DNA of 64,000 bases from Strigamia acuminata (GCA_949358305.1 OX442314.1:13323060-13387059); one strand, 5' to 3'. Shown: positions 10,232-21,104, counted from the first letter of the stretch. The notes: generated by a model from the sequence alone, not told the origin. Numbers and translations are program-made.

Positions 10232-11803
10232 CTATGTCAACTGCATCCAAACAAAACAAATATGATTATAATCATCCGAATCTCCATAAGTGAAGTTTAC
10301 CTTGAGAAGACGACTTAAACTTCGATTTAATGCTTCAATCAACTTGTTGTGAGCAACTTCCAATATCGGTTTATCGTGTGACGTCAAGTTTGCAGATTTG
10401 CTAAAACAGATTGAAAAGACAACACTTAATTCCGTGAATAATTTTTAAATGTCAAAATTAAATTACTGCGAACTTAATTTCTGACTAGCAACACATGCTG
10501 ATCGAAATAGATCATTTGAAAGTCTAGAAAGATTGAAACTCCTCTTGATGTAATGTAATTGTGTAACAGGGTGGATGAGTTTCTTAGCCCGAGATGTAGT
10601 TGAAATACACAAGTCACGAATTCCATTTCTCAACTGATACATTTCTGGTAATGTGACTTGGTTAGTGGCTGAAACCGACTTATCCACTTGGAACAGTTTC
10701 ATCTCTTGAAACAAGAAAGTTGAAGCCAACATGTAAATCGAACAAACCATGGTCGAATCGTGTAAATTCGTACATAAATCAATGTAATGCAAAGCTGCAG
10801 CGACATTTCTGCTCTTGCCACTCCGTATCGCTCTATCATACGTCAAGGGTGAGCAGCTTTTAAGATGATTGCAATATTCGTAATTAGCGGGAATGAGTAC
10901 ATCGTTGACAGTGACTTCTTCAGCTAAGCTAGCTATCATGGCTTTGATGTGTTCCGCGTAAAGCAAAGAAGCGACGGCAGAGTGCACTTCATCACTTGGT
11001 AACACCATTACGGCATCTTGGAAAGCTTCTAGTGATGCTTTATAATTACTTTCACACCCCAAATAATGGCCCTTCAATAAGAGTAGTGCAGCATCAAATC
11101 GATGTAGATAAGTTCCCTTTCCGATTTCTTTGAATATGGATGTATCCTTCAATATCTCTCTCTCGATTCTCATGCTGTTGTAGAGCTGCTTTATTACACT
11201 ATTTGTATCTCCATATTCGCGAAGAAGTTTCGATATTTTCTTTAAATATCCATCTTTATTTTTACAAAACTCATGCATCCAACCGCGTAAAACTTTAACT
11301 GTCTGCAAAAATATAATTTGAAATGTACGTATTTGGTATTTATGAGCATGATCAAATCTTACCGCATTTTTATTCTGTGTAAAGTAACTGGGCACTCCTG
11401 TTTTAGGCTTCGGCTTTCTCAAATCTTCGATTGATAGTTCAAATAAGTTTTTGTACATTTTGAGATTATCAAAATTGTCAACAAAATTGAAAGTATGGAA
11501 CTCGTTGATCCATTCGTCGAATCGCTTTTGAAACATTTCCGACAGTTTTTCTCCTTTTTTCATTCCCGCGAAAATCGTATCGTTGTTTGCATCGTACTTA
11601 TAATCGTATTCCGCCCGATTTGCCGGATCGAACAGCGTGATTTTAGCTTTGTTTAAATTTTTCATCAACTCTTCACTTCCTCCCTTGTCTGGATGCGCCG
11701 TTAACGCCATAATCCGCCATGCGCTCTTAATCTCCGTAAATGTGGCGTCGCTTCGAACGCCAAGTAGAGCGTACAAGTCTACATCGTCACTTGTTTCGGA
11801 CAT
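10232..11803 (-). CDS. D2: short J-domain protein, about 481 aa
   Basis: Exons 11803-11363 (147 codons), 11302-10467 and 10400-10232 join in frame to give about 481 residues. The start chosen is MSETSDDVDLY; an in-frame ATG 39 bases upstream lies in what looks like a 5' intron/UTR (TTTCAG just before ATTGCAAAAATATA). The J domain (about residues 9-70) keeps HPD; residues 150-425 are TPR-like helices (ASLEAFQDAVMVLP). Exon 3 starts at an acceptor different from that of the full-length genes, adds KSANLTSH before DKPILEV, then diverges from the family after SRLLKV and ends HICFVWMQLT. The 60-bp first intron has no in-frame stop, so an unspliced form would also be open. The protein lacks the central and C-terminal modules. 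It could act as a bare co-chaperone or regulator of the long forms; this is inference. Confidence 0.65.
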
Positions 11804-12009
11804 TATATTTTTGCAATCTGAAATGCAAATTATATAATTCAATCACTGTACCAATCTGCGTGTAATCAACTTAAGTTCATTTTTTTGAATAAATAAATTA
11901 CGATTTTATACCGTTTCTTTTTTCCCGAATTGTTATACTATTCGTCCGCAAAATGACAACTTCTTTTGATTTCGACTCATTTGTTTTACACAGCACCGCA
12001 GATAATTCA

Positions 12010-12300
12010 TTATGTGTAACTTCACCGACCTCAGGCTTTCAGAGCTGATTGAAAAATCTAAACAATTCGAAAAGTTTCAATTACTTTTTTACTCAAAGTG
12101 CAGTCAACCAACTCTATATATTCTACTTACTTACCTTGAACCGGAACCAACTCCTCCAAGAAGTGAGTTTTTTCTCCTCCCCGTCCGGTCCCCCGGTCGA
12201 CGTGTGTGACGTCATACCCATTACCCACTAAGCCGGATACATCCACAAGTTGAGACGTGTCCATGAGGAAAGGCGAAGGGGGAACAAAGGTGCAGGTCAC
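12010..12300 (-). pseudogene. Remnant of a UDP-glycosyltransferase-like first exon (copy 3)
   Basis: Matches 2030-2300, with an insertion of about 40 bases near 12110-12150 and further loss at the 3' side. The donor position reads GTAATT. It lies just upstream of the D2 J-domain gene, as in the sister blocks. Confidence 0.4.
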
Positions 12301-12368
12301 TTGAGAGGATTTAAAACCAAACTGACCAGACCACCATACGGTTTGCCCCTTTTCCTCCCCATATCGCC

Positions 12369-12559
12369 AGAAGGGACTAAGGACAGCATTCCTGTCGCTC
12401 TCTCATTGGTTTTGGTTAGGTTAGGTTAGGTTAGGGTAAAAAGAAAGAAAATGTAATAATTGTATCTGGGCCAACACAGCCACCAGAGTGTGCCGACAAC
12501 AATCGGATATCTCGGCCACTGGTATGAGAGTGACAGGAATGCTGTCCTTAGTCGCCTGT
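12369..12559. mobile_element. hAT-like MITE carrying a TTAGG array
   Basis: About 190 bp with imperfect terminal inverted repeats of about 30 bp (both ends carry GACTAAGGACAGCATTCC, one inverted). It is flanked by a direct repeat CATATCGCC (12360-12368 and 12560-12568). The sister block at 2579-2587 has a single copy of that word, so insertion created the repeat; an 8-9 bp duplication fits the hAT superfamily. Inside, 12413-12437 is a run of GGTTA units. Confidence 0.65.
12413..12437. repeat. (GGTTA)n, arthropod-telomere-type repeat
   Basis: Four to five units of GGTTA/TTAGG in a row inside the MITE at 12369-12559. TTAGG is the common telomere unit of arthropods. A short internal array is not a telomere, but it weakly supports an arthropod source. 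Confidence 0.6.
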
Positions 12560-12649
12560 CATATCGCCTCCTCCGGCACTGCTGCCTCCATGAGCCACTC
12601 CACTGCCAACGGTAAGTCGTAAAATATAATTTAAAAAAATATACCGTAA

Positions 12650-14190
12650 TAAAAAAATAAGAGAAAGAGGGAGCAATAAACAATGGGAATAACAATGTCA
12701 TGATTCTGAATTCGTTATTTGTAATTCGAACAGCATATCGCATTTTTATTGTTGACATACGTACGGATACCTATGTTGATTAAAAAAAAAATGAAATAAA
12801 TTATGGTTTTCCCCCGCTTGTCGCAATGTGAAAACTCGAATCCTGACTTATCCTAAATTTATATCACCGTGTTCGTCTTTCTTCCAGTAAGTCATTTCTG
12901 TGATTGCAATCATCCGAATTTCTACAATTGAAGCTTACCTTGAGTAGACGACTTAAATTTCGACTCAATGCTTCAGATTCTTATCCGCATCTTCCAATAT
13001 CGGTTTATTTCCGAAAAACAAATACCGGTACATCATTTATGCAGTACGGAAACTGCATCGTGCGCACAATGGCATATACGGCTCCGTGGAAACGTGCAAA
13101 ATCTGCAAAATGGGCCCCAAGGCGACCGAACGACCGTCATCAACAACTAACTCCGGTTTATTAAATTTTAAATTAAAATTTCAAAAAAAAACAAAAAAAA
13201 AATAACCCGATCAGTCCCGGCGCCAACGAACGTTGAATGTACGAATCCAAATGTTTCGTCCAGCCATTTGAAGTGGTAGAAACGGTTAAAACGGCTAAAA
13301 CGGCGGATGTCCATGAGCAAACTCCAAAGCCAGCTGCTGGTTGCCTTCTCGTCCTCGCAGTTGCTGACGGCCAACAAAATCAAATCTTTGTTCTGCAGGT
13401 TGTACGGGTCCATCAACACATTTAAGTCCGGCTTGTGCGCCCCTTTGATGCTAAAGTTACATAATGCAATTTATTGTGTTTTAGGCACAGCCTAAAAACA
13501 AAAATCCGACTTATTCAGAAACAATCTTCTCGTCTGAAAGTTTTAAATCACCAAATCACTAATCACCAATTGCTGTCGTTATTTTTTCCCCCACTTTTTT
13601 TCGTGCTCTGATCAAAATTCAAACTGATTAAATTTAATAATTGTAAAAACAAAACTTTTTACTTTTAACGTATTAAATATTTTAGAATGACTATGAAAAT
13701 GTAAAAGACAATCATAAATGGGATGATGGATTTAACAAGAACGTCAATAACTTGGTCAATGTCTTCTGCGTCAAAAGAACTCTTCTTGATAATTTTTCGA
13801 TAGATTTTCCGAATGATATTTTTCATTGTCGCCGAAAATTAGAAACATTGAATCACAATACTGGATGAAAGGATAGGGTTAAGTTGGACTTAATATTCAT
13901 CCATTTTAAAGTAACAATAAATACACTTTCCATTGTTTCGCCCTTTAAAAATTGCAAAGAAATCATTTAAATTCGTATGCTGCCTCTTCATCTGCATGAG
14001 TGAATCGTCCAGCCAGATCAGACCTGATGATACAGAAATTTGAGTTGTTATTTTAGAAAATTCGTTCTCAGTTTGTAACATCAAATATAGTTTTCTTCAC
14101 TTACATAGTGGCATTTGAAAATGTATTAAATATTTAAGCGCAAACATATGTGCCTTAAAAGCTAGTCATAATAAAGTCGAATGACATCAC
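12650..14190 (-). repeat. Block G, copy 3
   Basis: Third copy of the block at 2830-4200. Minus-strand pieces: exon a 14084-13890 (frame-shifted at its end), exon b about 13870-13676 (first methionine followed by a stop, but open from the second methionine: MKNIIRKIY through KYLIR), exon c about 13460-13190 (KPDLNVLMDPYNLQNKDL, WSLLMDIRRFSRFNRF) and a family-D exon-3 fragment near 12970-13020. Exon c keeps its frame with a one-codon difference (an added methionine) from copy 1. Confidence 0.45.
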
Positions 14191-14191
14191 T

Positions 14192-15351
14192 TGTAATGAG
14201 CTCAAATTTCACTATAAAATAATAGTGAAATTTCTTTCTCATTGGTGCCGCATCGGGACTTATCAAAATTCTACTAAAACTCAACTCTAAAATCTTAACT
14301 GACTAATCAAAGAAGAAATAATCACTAATTAGTTCTTAAATAAAGGAAAAAGATTTATTCTTGGCTTGAATAAACTAATAGTAAAATACAATTAAATAAT
14401 AGGAATTAAAGGTAAAAGTAATAATAATTGAAGGTGAAATGGCGAAAATAATACAAAATAGCGGCGATGGCTTGTCGCTCGCTCTCGAACTTCGTTCTTC
14501 ACTCGACGCTCGCTCTCGAACCTCGTTCTTCGCTCGACGCTCGCTCTCGGACCTCGATACTTGCTCTCGGACCTCAATGCCCGCTCCAAACCTCAAAACG
14601 GCGTCTAAACTTCACTCTTTACTCACGATGTTCATTCCTGGTTAAACCGGACAAATTTCCGAATTCTTGGTGACTTGAACTCGGACACAATTCCGTTTCT
14701 TCTCTCTCAAAACTCGCAACAGATTCGGACACAATTCCGACTCTTCTTCCTTGATGACTCCGTGGTTGCGGCAAATTCCGCTTTATGTTGACTGGGACAA
14801 ATTTCCCAATGAGGATTTCTCATCCAAACAATGGCTGCTTGGCAAGAATGATGATCTCTCCAAACAATGGCTGCTTGGCAAGATGAAAATCCCACTGATG
14901 AATATGCTCAATCAGCAAGATAAATTTCCCACTACTGGATGTACACAGTAGCAAGAACTCCCACAATAACTTTATGTTATTGTAAGAAATGAGTCTCAAT
15001 ACTCAAGAACATCTCAAAACTGCTTTAGCAATTTGCAAGAAGGAGTCTAAATACTCAGGCAATCTTTCACCAAATCCACTTGAAGAATTGTATTTTCCCA
15101 GGGTAGATTTTGTGACTTGTTGCTCTCAAAGTTGATTTCAGACTGAAGATTTTTTCTCATTCTCTGCAGGAAGCATTTCCTGTTACAGGAAGCTCATGGG
15201 CTGGTTGCCCTGGCAACCACCCTCATGTCTTCAAGTTATGCCAGACTTCCTGTTCAGGCATAAAAAATAAACTCAAATAAAAATATGAAATATATAAAAT
15301 ATTTCCAGACACATTTCTGTTCTTCATCTAGTGACCACTAGGGTCACTACA
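14192..15351 (-). repeat. 3' LTR of the retroelement
   Basis: The LTR that follows the purine tract in minus-strand reading. It begins TGTAGTGACC and ends GCTCATTACA on that strand. Short frames inside it (65-73 codons) recur unchanged in the other LTR and are not genes. Confidence 0.9.
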
Positions 15352-15365
15352 CTTCCCCCCTTTTT
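15352..15365 (-). other. Polypurine tract
   Basis: Minus strand reads AAAAAGGGGGGAAG directly before the 3' LTR: the expected primer site for plus-strand DNA synthesis. It fixes the element's orientation. Confidence 0.85.
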
Positions 15366-15387
15366 AGGAAGTTAGTTCCTAACTTCT

Positions 15388-18300
15388 CTAAATCTCATCA
15401 TCGATCCTCGAGGCGAAGTCCTTGATGGGGATTTCAGATTCGGAGACCGAAAACTTCAGTTTGTCTTGGGATTTCGTTGAATCATTCCTTGTCGTAACCG
15501 ATTGATTCTGTCCAGCAATTGCAGATGGTGTCCCGCTCCCAGGACTGAAATCCTGCCATCCGCTTCTTCCGGCAGCTTCCTTCAAGTGACCGGTCCAGTT
15601 GGCTCGAACAGGCAATTGATTTTCAGTTGTGTGTTCAAATGATCTGAAACAGGCATCTTGCAAAACTTTGCCTGAGTCAGCTCGATCATTCTGAGTTTTA
15701 ACATTCATTTCTGGTGTTGTCGCCACTAATTGTTGTTGCACAGCTGATGCGTTTGTTGCTTCAAAATTCAATGGCTTTTTGCTTTCCATTAATGTGATTT
15801 TATTCCCTGCAATCTTCTCAATTTCAAGCCACTGCTTCTGGATTTCCGGTTGAGTGTTTGGCAAATCTACATGTTGAATTCTGAACTCCTCCAATAAAAA
15901 ACTTGCAACTGGCTGTTTTCCTTCAGATGTACTCTTAATTGTAACTGTAGTGGGCACTGTAGCTCTGCTGTCTGAATTGCTACAATCAGATTTTTTAACA
16001 GTATCTGAAAAATTAATCTTGGACTTATTTCCAATTGCAACTGCACTGACAATATGTTTCTGTAGGTCAGTTGATTCAGTGTAGCTTGCGTAACTAAGCT
16101 TCATTGCAGTTTTAACTTCACTGGACTCCATGAAGTGTTGATCAACTTGGATTATTTGATTTGGTTGCTTTTCCAATAAATTAATTTTTGAAATGTTTTC
16201 AGTTGTGATTGAGCTGGCAGCAAATTTTGGTAACTCAATTGATTGAGTGTTGTGTTGCTTCAAGTCAATTCTCTGCAAAGTTTTTTCCAAAATTCTGTTT
16301 TCTTTTTCTGTTGGTCGTGGACCTTGTTTTTCAATTTGACCAATTGATGTTAATACTTGGCAATCTTGATTTTCTGGTCGTCCTTTCAATCCTGTATTTG
16401 TATGCTGTTTACTGCAAAGCATCTTGTAATCATCTGTTTGTAGAGGTTTTTCATTTTCATGTTCACTCCTTGTATCTCCAGATGTTTGGATTGTTTCTAC
16501 CAGTTTAACTTCAGACCTTTCCTCTAATTGAATCAATTGCTGTTTAGCTTGGATTCTTTTCTTTGGCAGCTTCTCCACTTTTTCTTTGGTGTCTTGAGTT
16601 TCATTTGCCAAATCCAGTCGCTGATAACAATTTTTGATCAAAATTTTTACTTCCTGTAGGTCCTCAGAAGTTATATTTTCCAGTATGTTCTTCAGAGCCA
16701 CGATGAAATATTTGGAGGGCCACTCTGAATTCTGCCGACATAATTTCGGTGAAAACGTGGAATCTTGTAACATTACATTATCTGTCAGTCGTTTGATCAC
16801 TTTTCGAAGTTGTTTTCGAACAATTTTCGTTTCTCGAACCAGACATTTATTTTCTGATTTTCTAGGATTCCTGGATGAATTTTGATTCTTTTTCTCTTTT
16901 TCCATCACTCTTCCCCCCTTTTTTGGAAATGGTTGAACTTGTTCATCAGTTTCAAAATCTACACTTTTTGGAAAAAGCAATGGATTTTCTTCTAAGTTTT
17001 CAAAAATCAAATTTTCTGTGTCCGATTCGATAATTTTTTCTGCAATCTGTGCATCATCTTGGTTCTTCTTATCATCAGAATTTTGTGTATCCTGTAGAGG
17101 TTGCGCATTTTTGTGAGCTTGCATTTTGTTCGATTTGGACGCACTTTGTGTAATTCCTGTATTTTCAACAACCTGTGTGTCTTCTGCATGTCGTGTGTCT
17201 TCTGCACTTTGCACACTTTTTTCTTCTTGTTGTCTACCATCTATGGCTGTTTTTTGGTCATTGAAATTTTCGAAATTGATTGATCTTTGATGGTGACGAT
17301 CATTTTCGTTTGGCCAGCCTGCCATACATGTGTCAACTTGTGTTTGGCCAAGTTCTCTGTTTGCTGTGGACATTCTGATGTCATCTGGTTGTTGGAGGTT
17401 CTGCTTGTCCATGACATCAAATAACATTTTCTTCTGAGCAGGTGTTGAGGTTTGGTTATTATCTCTACGATATTTTGTATCGTCATTTCCTCGCTTTACT
17501 GCATTTCCTGTTGAATCCGTAATTGACTGTTCAACTTTCGACTGATGCATGACACTTGCTGTATTCCTAACTGGTGGACACCGTGAATGTGCCATGTACC
17601 GCAGCTCTTGTGGATCTGGTTTTGACTTCTTTGCGTCTTCCTGAGCTGGTGGAGATGCTTTAGGAAAATTTTCGTTTTCAACATGCAATGATGATTCCAT
17701 TGTCTTCCCTTCTACGACGAGTGCTTGATTAAAGCTGTCAATCTTTTCCATTTTTTCAGAAGGTGTCTTTTTTGCAAAATTAATCGAAAATGTTTTCATT
17801 TCTAGAATTAAGCTTTTCCTCGATTCAGACATTGTTTCTGTTTCTTCACCAGATGTAGATAACCTTTTTAATGCCTTCTTGACTGCATCCATTGCTACTG
17901 GCAATGACAATTTTTTGGCAACTTCAGAAAACCTTAAGTCCACTGGTGAGTTGTGTCTTTTCCTTGTGGTTACCTCAGCACTGGTCCCATATCTTAAAAT
18001 TTTCTGGTCATCTCTGGATTGACGTTTCGTCTCTGCAGGACTGTCTCTAGTTTCGGTCTGTAAACGGCGACGTACTTCTTGTAATTTAAGTCGGGTTGGC
18101 GAGCGTACTGCTGATAATGCCGTGCTGTCAACTGATTTTCTGGTCGAAGTCTTCTTATCCGCCTTTATTAAACAACCTCTTTCTTCGGTTATTTTGATTG
18201 GTTCTTCGAACAACAATTTCGTGAGATCGCTTTTGCTTCGTGGAATGGATTTTACATTTTCAGATAATGAACGTACTGGAGATGTGGTGCGCGATACGTA

Positions 18301-19680
18301 ATGTCTTCGTGATTGTACTTTGTTGGCTTCGAATTTATTTTGTGTTTCGCGTATTTCAAGCTCCATTCTTATTTGCGCGAGTTTATTGTCCAATTTGGTT
18401 TCACGTTCCTTGCGCTCTTCCACAAGTAATTGTTCCTGTAGTTTTTGCTCTTCTAATCTGTAACATTCCCTCCGCTGATCTCGATCATTCGCCGCAGCTA
18501 TCCATGCAGCATATTCCTCGTGGGACATTGGTTCATTTATGTGGCAATAACATGCTTCATGCGTAATGTCTAGCATCCGGTCTTGTACTTCTCGCAGCTT
18601 GAGACGTGTTGGCGAAATTATTCTTTTCAACTGTGTCAAGTCGGTCCTGCAACTGGGTGAGAATCTTGCGCGATTTAGCAATAAACACTTTTGACATGTG
18701 GCACGTGGTACGCATTGTTTTGGTGATTGCACTGTTTGCATTGTTAAATCCACTGATTCCTGGGAACTCGAGGGAGATTTTGCTAGACTTTCATCCGTTT
18801 GTTTCAAGACGAATTCTTGTTCTTTTATTGCGTTTGCTGGTGAACCAAAGTTATACGACTCATTTCGATAAGAGTAACCATACTCGTTTTGCTGACACGC
18901 TTTGTCTTTGAAATGTGATTCACTTTTCTGGCGGGCTTCGTCCTGATAACGCGACTCATTTCGCTGATTTGAGTCCTCGTTTGGACGTGAGTTGTTCTTA
19001 AAACGTGATTCACTTCTGTGGCAAATTTCGTCATGATAATGCGACTCATTTCGCGGATCTGAATTTTCGCGTTGACGTGATTCGCAACAATAACGCGACT
19101 CGTTTCGCGAATGTGAGTCCTCTTGTTGACACTCTTTGTCACGGTAGTGCGACTCATTTCGCGACTGGAAGTCCTCGTATTGGCGGAAATCGTCTTTGAG
19201 CGAACGTTCTCGTGACGTAGAAGGACCATGTTCTTCTTTTCTTTGATTAACTTCGCTTCGACTATCAAGTCCCGAATCATTTCGGTTATCATATCGAATG
19301 TCGTATTTTGGTATATCCTGATCTCGTTGATCGCATCTTCTTTGATAGTTCTGTGGTGAAGAAGAATGACGCATTTCATTTTTATCTCTTGATTGCCGTG
19401 TCTTATGGATTGTTAATGTACCACTTCTACTCTGGCTGGCTTGTAGTTGGTGGTCAGCCATCTTGATTGTAAAATCTTGGAAAAAATTTTCTTGATCCCG
19501 TTGAACAATCTTGGAATGTTTTCTGTCATCTGTGTTCTTAATGGCAATCGGAGACGACATATCTTCTGTGTGGTGTAACAATCCCAAATGTGGTGGCAAA
19601 CTATATCTTTTCAATCGCAATGATGATTGTTGAACTTCCATGGTTGGTCTTTGTACTTGTTTCTTATGATGATCAGACAT
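15388..19680 (-). CDS. 1430-aa protein encoded by the LTR retroelement
   Basis: An uninterrupted frame starting MSDHHKKQVQ and ending at TAG 15388. It is very polar (Ser, Lys, Glu, Gln, Asn) with few hydrophobic cores. Residues about 170-275 hold imperfect repeats of roughly 16-22 residues around the word RNES (SRNESHY, PRNESHY, QRNESRY). The word SPTRLKLxEV occurs near residues 356 and 527, with a weaker relative (SPVDLRFSEV) near 578, each followed by a short helix. Residues about 400-450 form a charged coiled coil. Cysteines cluster at 323-344 (including CQKC) and 377-379. No CCHC knuckle of usual spacing, no DTG protease and no YxDD were found. It may be a very divergent Gag or a captured host cytoskeletal-type protein; I cannot tell which. 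The open frame suggests selection or a very recent insertion. Confidence 0.8.
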   Translation of the reverse strand: MSDHHKKQVQRPTMEVQQSSLRLKRYSLPPHLGLLHHTEDMSSPIAIKNTDDRKHSKIVQRDQENFFQDFTIKMADHQLQASQSRSGTLTIHKTRQSRDKNEMRHSSSPQNYQRRCDQRDQDIPKYDIRYDNRNDSGLDSRSEVNQRKEEHGPSTSRERSLKDDFRQYEDFQSRNESHYRDKECQQEDSHSRNESRYCCESRQRENSDPRNESHYHDEICHRSESRFKNNSRPNEDSNQRNESRYQDEARQKSESHFKDKACQQNEYGYSYRNESYNFGSPANAIKEQEFVLKQTDESLAKSPSSSQESVDLTMQTVQSPKQCVPRATCQKCLLLNRARFSPSCRTDLTQLKRIISPTRLKLREVQDRMLDITHEACYCHINEPMSHEEYAAWIAAANDRDQRRECYRLEEQKLQEQLLVEERKERETKLDNKLAQIRMELEIRETQNKFEANKVQSRRHYVSRTTSPVRSLSENVKSIPRSKSDLTKLLFEEPIKITEERGCLIKADKKTSTRKSVDSTALSAVRSPTRLKLQEVRRRLQTETRDSPAETKRQSRDDQKILRYGTSAEVTTRKRHNSPVDLRFSEVAKKLSLPVAMDAVKKALKRLSTSGEETETMSESRKSLILEMKTFSINFAKKTPSEKMEKIDSFNQALVVEGKTMESSLHVENENFPKASPPAQEDAKKSKPDPQELRYMAHSRCPPVRNTASVMHQSKVEQSITDSTGNAVKRGNDDTKYRRDNNQTSTPAQKKMLFDVMDKQNLQQPDDIRMSTANRELGQTQVDTCMAGWPNENDRHHQRSINFENFNDQKTAIDGRQQEEKSVQSAEDTRHAEDTQVVENTGITQSASKSNKMQAHKNAQPLQDTQNSDDKKNQDDAQIAEKIIESDTENLIFENLEENPLLFPKSVDFETDEQVQPFPKKGGRVMEKEKKNQNSSRNPRKSENKCLVRETKIVRKQLRKVIKRLTDNVMLQDSTFSPKLCRQNSEWPSKYFIVALKNILENITSEDLQEVKILIKNCYQRLDLANETQDTKEKVEKLPKKRIQAKQQLIQLEERSEVKLVETIQTSGDTRSEHENEKPLQTDDYKMLCSKQHTNTGLKGRPENQDCQVLTSIGQIEKQGPRPTEKENRILEKTLQRIDLKQHNTQSIELPKFAASSITTENISKINLLEKQPNQIIQVDQHFMESSEVKTAMKLSYASYTESTDLQKHIVSAVAIGNKSKINFSDTVKKSDCSNSDSRATVPTTVTIKSTSEGKQPVASFLLEEFRIQHVDLPNTQPEIQKQWLEIEKIAGNKITLMESKKPLNFEATNASAVQQQLVATTPEMNVKTQNDRADSGKVLQDACFRSFEHTTENQLPVRANWTGHLKEAAGRSGWQDFSPGSGTPSAIAGQNQSVTTRNDSTKSQDKLKFSVSESEIPIKDFASRIDDEI

Positions 19681-19924
19681 GATGTTAATTTTTAGTAGAT
19701 AGGATAATGAAGAAAGAAATAGTTTAACTTAGAAAAATATCTTCTAAACTCTGTTAACCATTTTCCCCCTTTTTTGTTTGAGAACCAAAAAAAAAAAAAA
19801 TTCACACCTATTCTTACTACAAATCAAAAAATAGAAGTTCCTCAATCTAATTAACCTATCACAAAACAATTTTCCAAACAAATTAGGTCCTTCAACTAAA
19901 TAAAAGTTGTTAAGGTTCAAATCT

Positions 19925-19942
19925 TTCAGGCCCAGGCCCCCA
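19925..19942 (-). other. Candidate primer binding site
   Basis: Two bases inside the 5' LTR end, the minus strand reads TGGGGGCCTGGGCCTGAA. The TGG start and the position fit a tRNA primer site. I could not match it to a particular tRNA. Confidence 0.45.
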
Positions 19943-19944
19943 AG

Positions 19945-21104
19945 TGTAATGAGCTCAAATTTCACTATAAAATAATAGTGAAATTTCTTTCTCATTGGTG
20001 CCGCATCGGGACTTATCAAAATTCTACTAAAACTCAACTCTAAAATCTTAACTGACTAATCAAAGAAGAAATAATCACTAATTAGTTCTTAAATAAAGGA
20101 AAAAGATTTATTCTTGGCTTGAATAAACTAATAGTAAAATACAATTAAATAATAGGAATTAAAGGTAAAAGTAATAATAATTGAAGGTGAAATGGCGAAA
20201 ATAATACAAAATAGCGGCGATGGCTTGTCGCTCGCTCTCGAACTTCGTTCTTCACTCGACGCTCGCTCTCGAACCTCGTTCTTCGCTCGACGCTCGCTCT
20301 CGGACCTCGATACTTGCTCTCGGACCTCAATGCCCGCTCCAAACCTCAAAACGGCGTCTAAACTTCACTCTTTACTCACGATGTTCATTCCTGGTTAAAC
20401 CGGACAAATTTCCGAATTCTTGGTGACTTGAACTCGGACACAATTCCGTTTCTTCTCTCTCAAAACTCGCAACAGATTCGGACACAATTCCGACTCTTCT
20501 TCCTTGATGACTCCGTGGTTGCGGCAAATTCCGCTTTATGTTGACTGGGACAAATTTCCCAATGAGGATTTCTCATCCAAACAATGGCTGCTTGGCAAGA
20601 ATGATGATCTCTCCAAACAATGGCTGCTTGGCAAGATGAAAATCCCACTGATGAATATGCTCAATCAGCAAGATAAATTTCCCACTACTGGATGTACACA
20701 GTAGCAAGAACTCCCACAATAACTTTATGTTATTGTAAGAAATGAGTCTCAATACTCAAGAACATCTCAAAACTGCTTTAGCAATTTGCAAGAAGGAGTC
20801 TAAATACTCAGGCAATCTTTCACCAAATCCACTTGAAGAATTGTATTTTCCCAGGGTAGATTTTGTGACTTGTTGCTCTCAAAGTTGATTTCAGACTGAA
20901 GATTTTTTCTCATTCTCTGCAGGAAGCATTTCCTGTTACAGGAAGCTCATGGGCTGGTTGCCCTGGCAACCACCCTCATGTCTTCAAGTTATGCCAGACT
21001 TCCTGTTCAGGCATAAAAAATAAACTCAAATAAAAATATGAAATATATAAAATATTTCCAGACACATTTCTGTTCTTCATCTAGTGACCACTAGGGTCAC
21101 TACA
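19945..21104 (-). repeat. 5' LTR of the retroelement
   Basis: Promoter-side LTR in minus-strand reading, same length (1160 bp) as its partner. All six short frames found in one LTR are found at the same offset (5753 bases) in the other. Confidence 0.9.

Larger units (their letters stand above)
14192..21104 (-). mobile_element. Complete LTR retroelement, single-ORF, apparently non-autonomous
   Basis: Two direct repeats of 1160 bp (14192-15351 and 19945-21104) start TGTAATGAGC and end CACTACA on the plus strand and differ by no indel; the pieces compared look identical. The element is flanked by CACT on both sides (14188-14191, 21105-21108). The paralogous empty site at 7241-7255 has a single CACT. 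On the minus strand a purine tract lies just before the 3' LTR and a TGG-starting primer-site candidate just after the 5' LTR. The only long frame (19680-15388) shows no protease, reverse transcriptase, RNase H or integrase motif. The insertion is young, judging from the LTR identity, and probably needs enzymes from another element. Confidence 0.9.

Noticed and set aside
10463-11842. A 459-codon continuous frame as the D2 protein
   Set aside because: It includes a 60-bp intron with GTAAGA and GCAG ends at the position of the intron in all paralogs, starts upstream of the conserved MSETSDD, and runs past the exon-2 donor.
12413-12437. A chromosome end or telomere
   Set aside because: Only four or five TTAGG units, located inside a transposable element with genes on both sides.
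14375-14951. Short frames of 62-73 codons (repeated at 20128-20704)
   Set aside because: They lie wholly inside the two identical LTRs, overlap each other on both strands and are low-complexity (Arg/Ser rich).
16209-18911. Several 60-184 codon frames on both strands within the retroelement
   Set aside because: All are shadows of the 1430-codon frame.
19915-19944. GGTTCAAATC resembling a tRNA B box next to the 5' LTR
   Set aside because: The distance to a possible CCA end and the missing T-stem pairing do not fit a tRNA, and no A box or anticodon arm is present. Treated as leader sequence of the retroelement.
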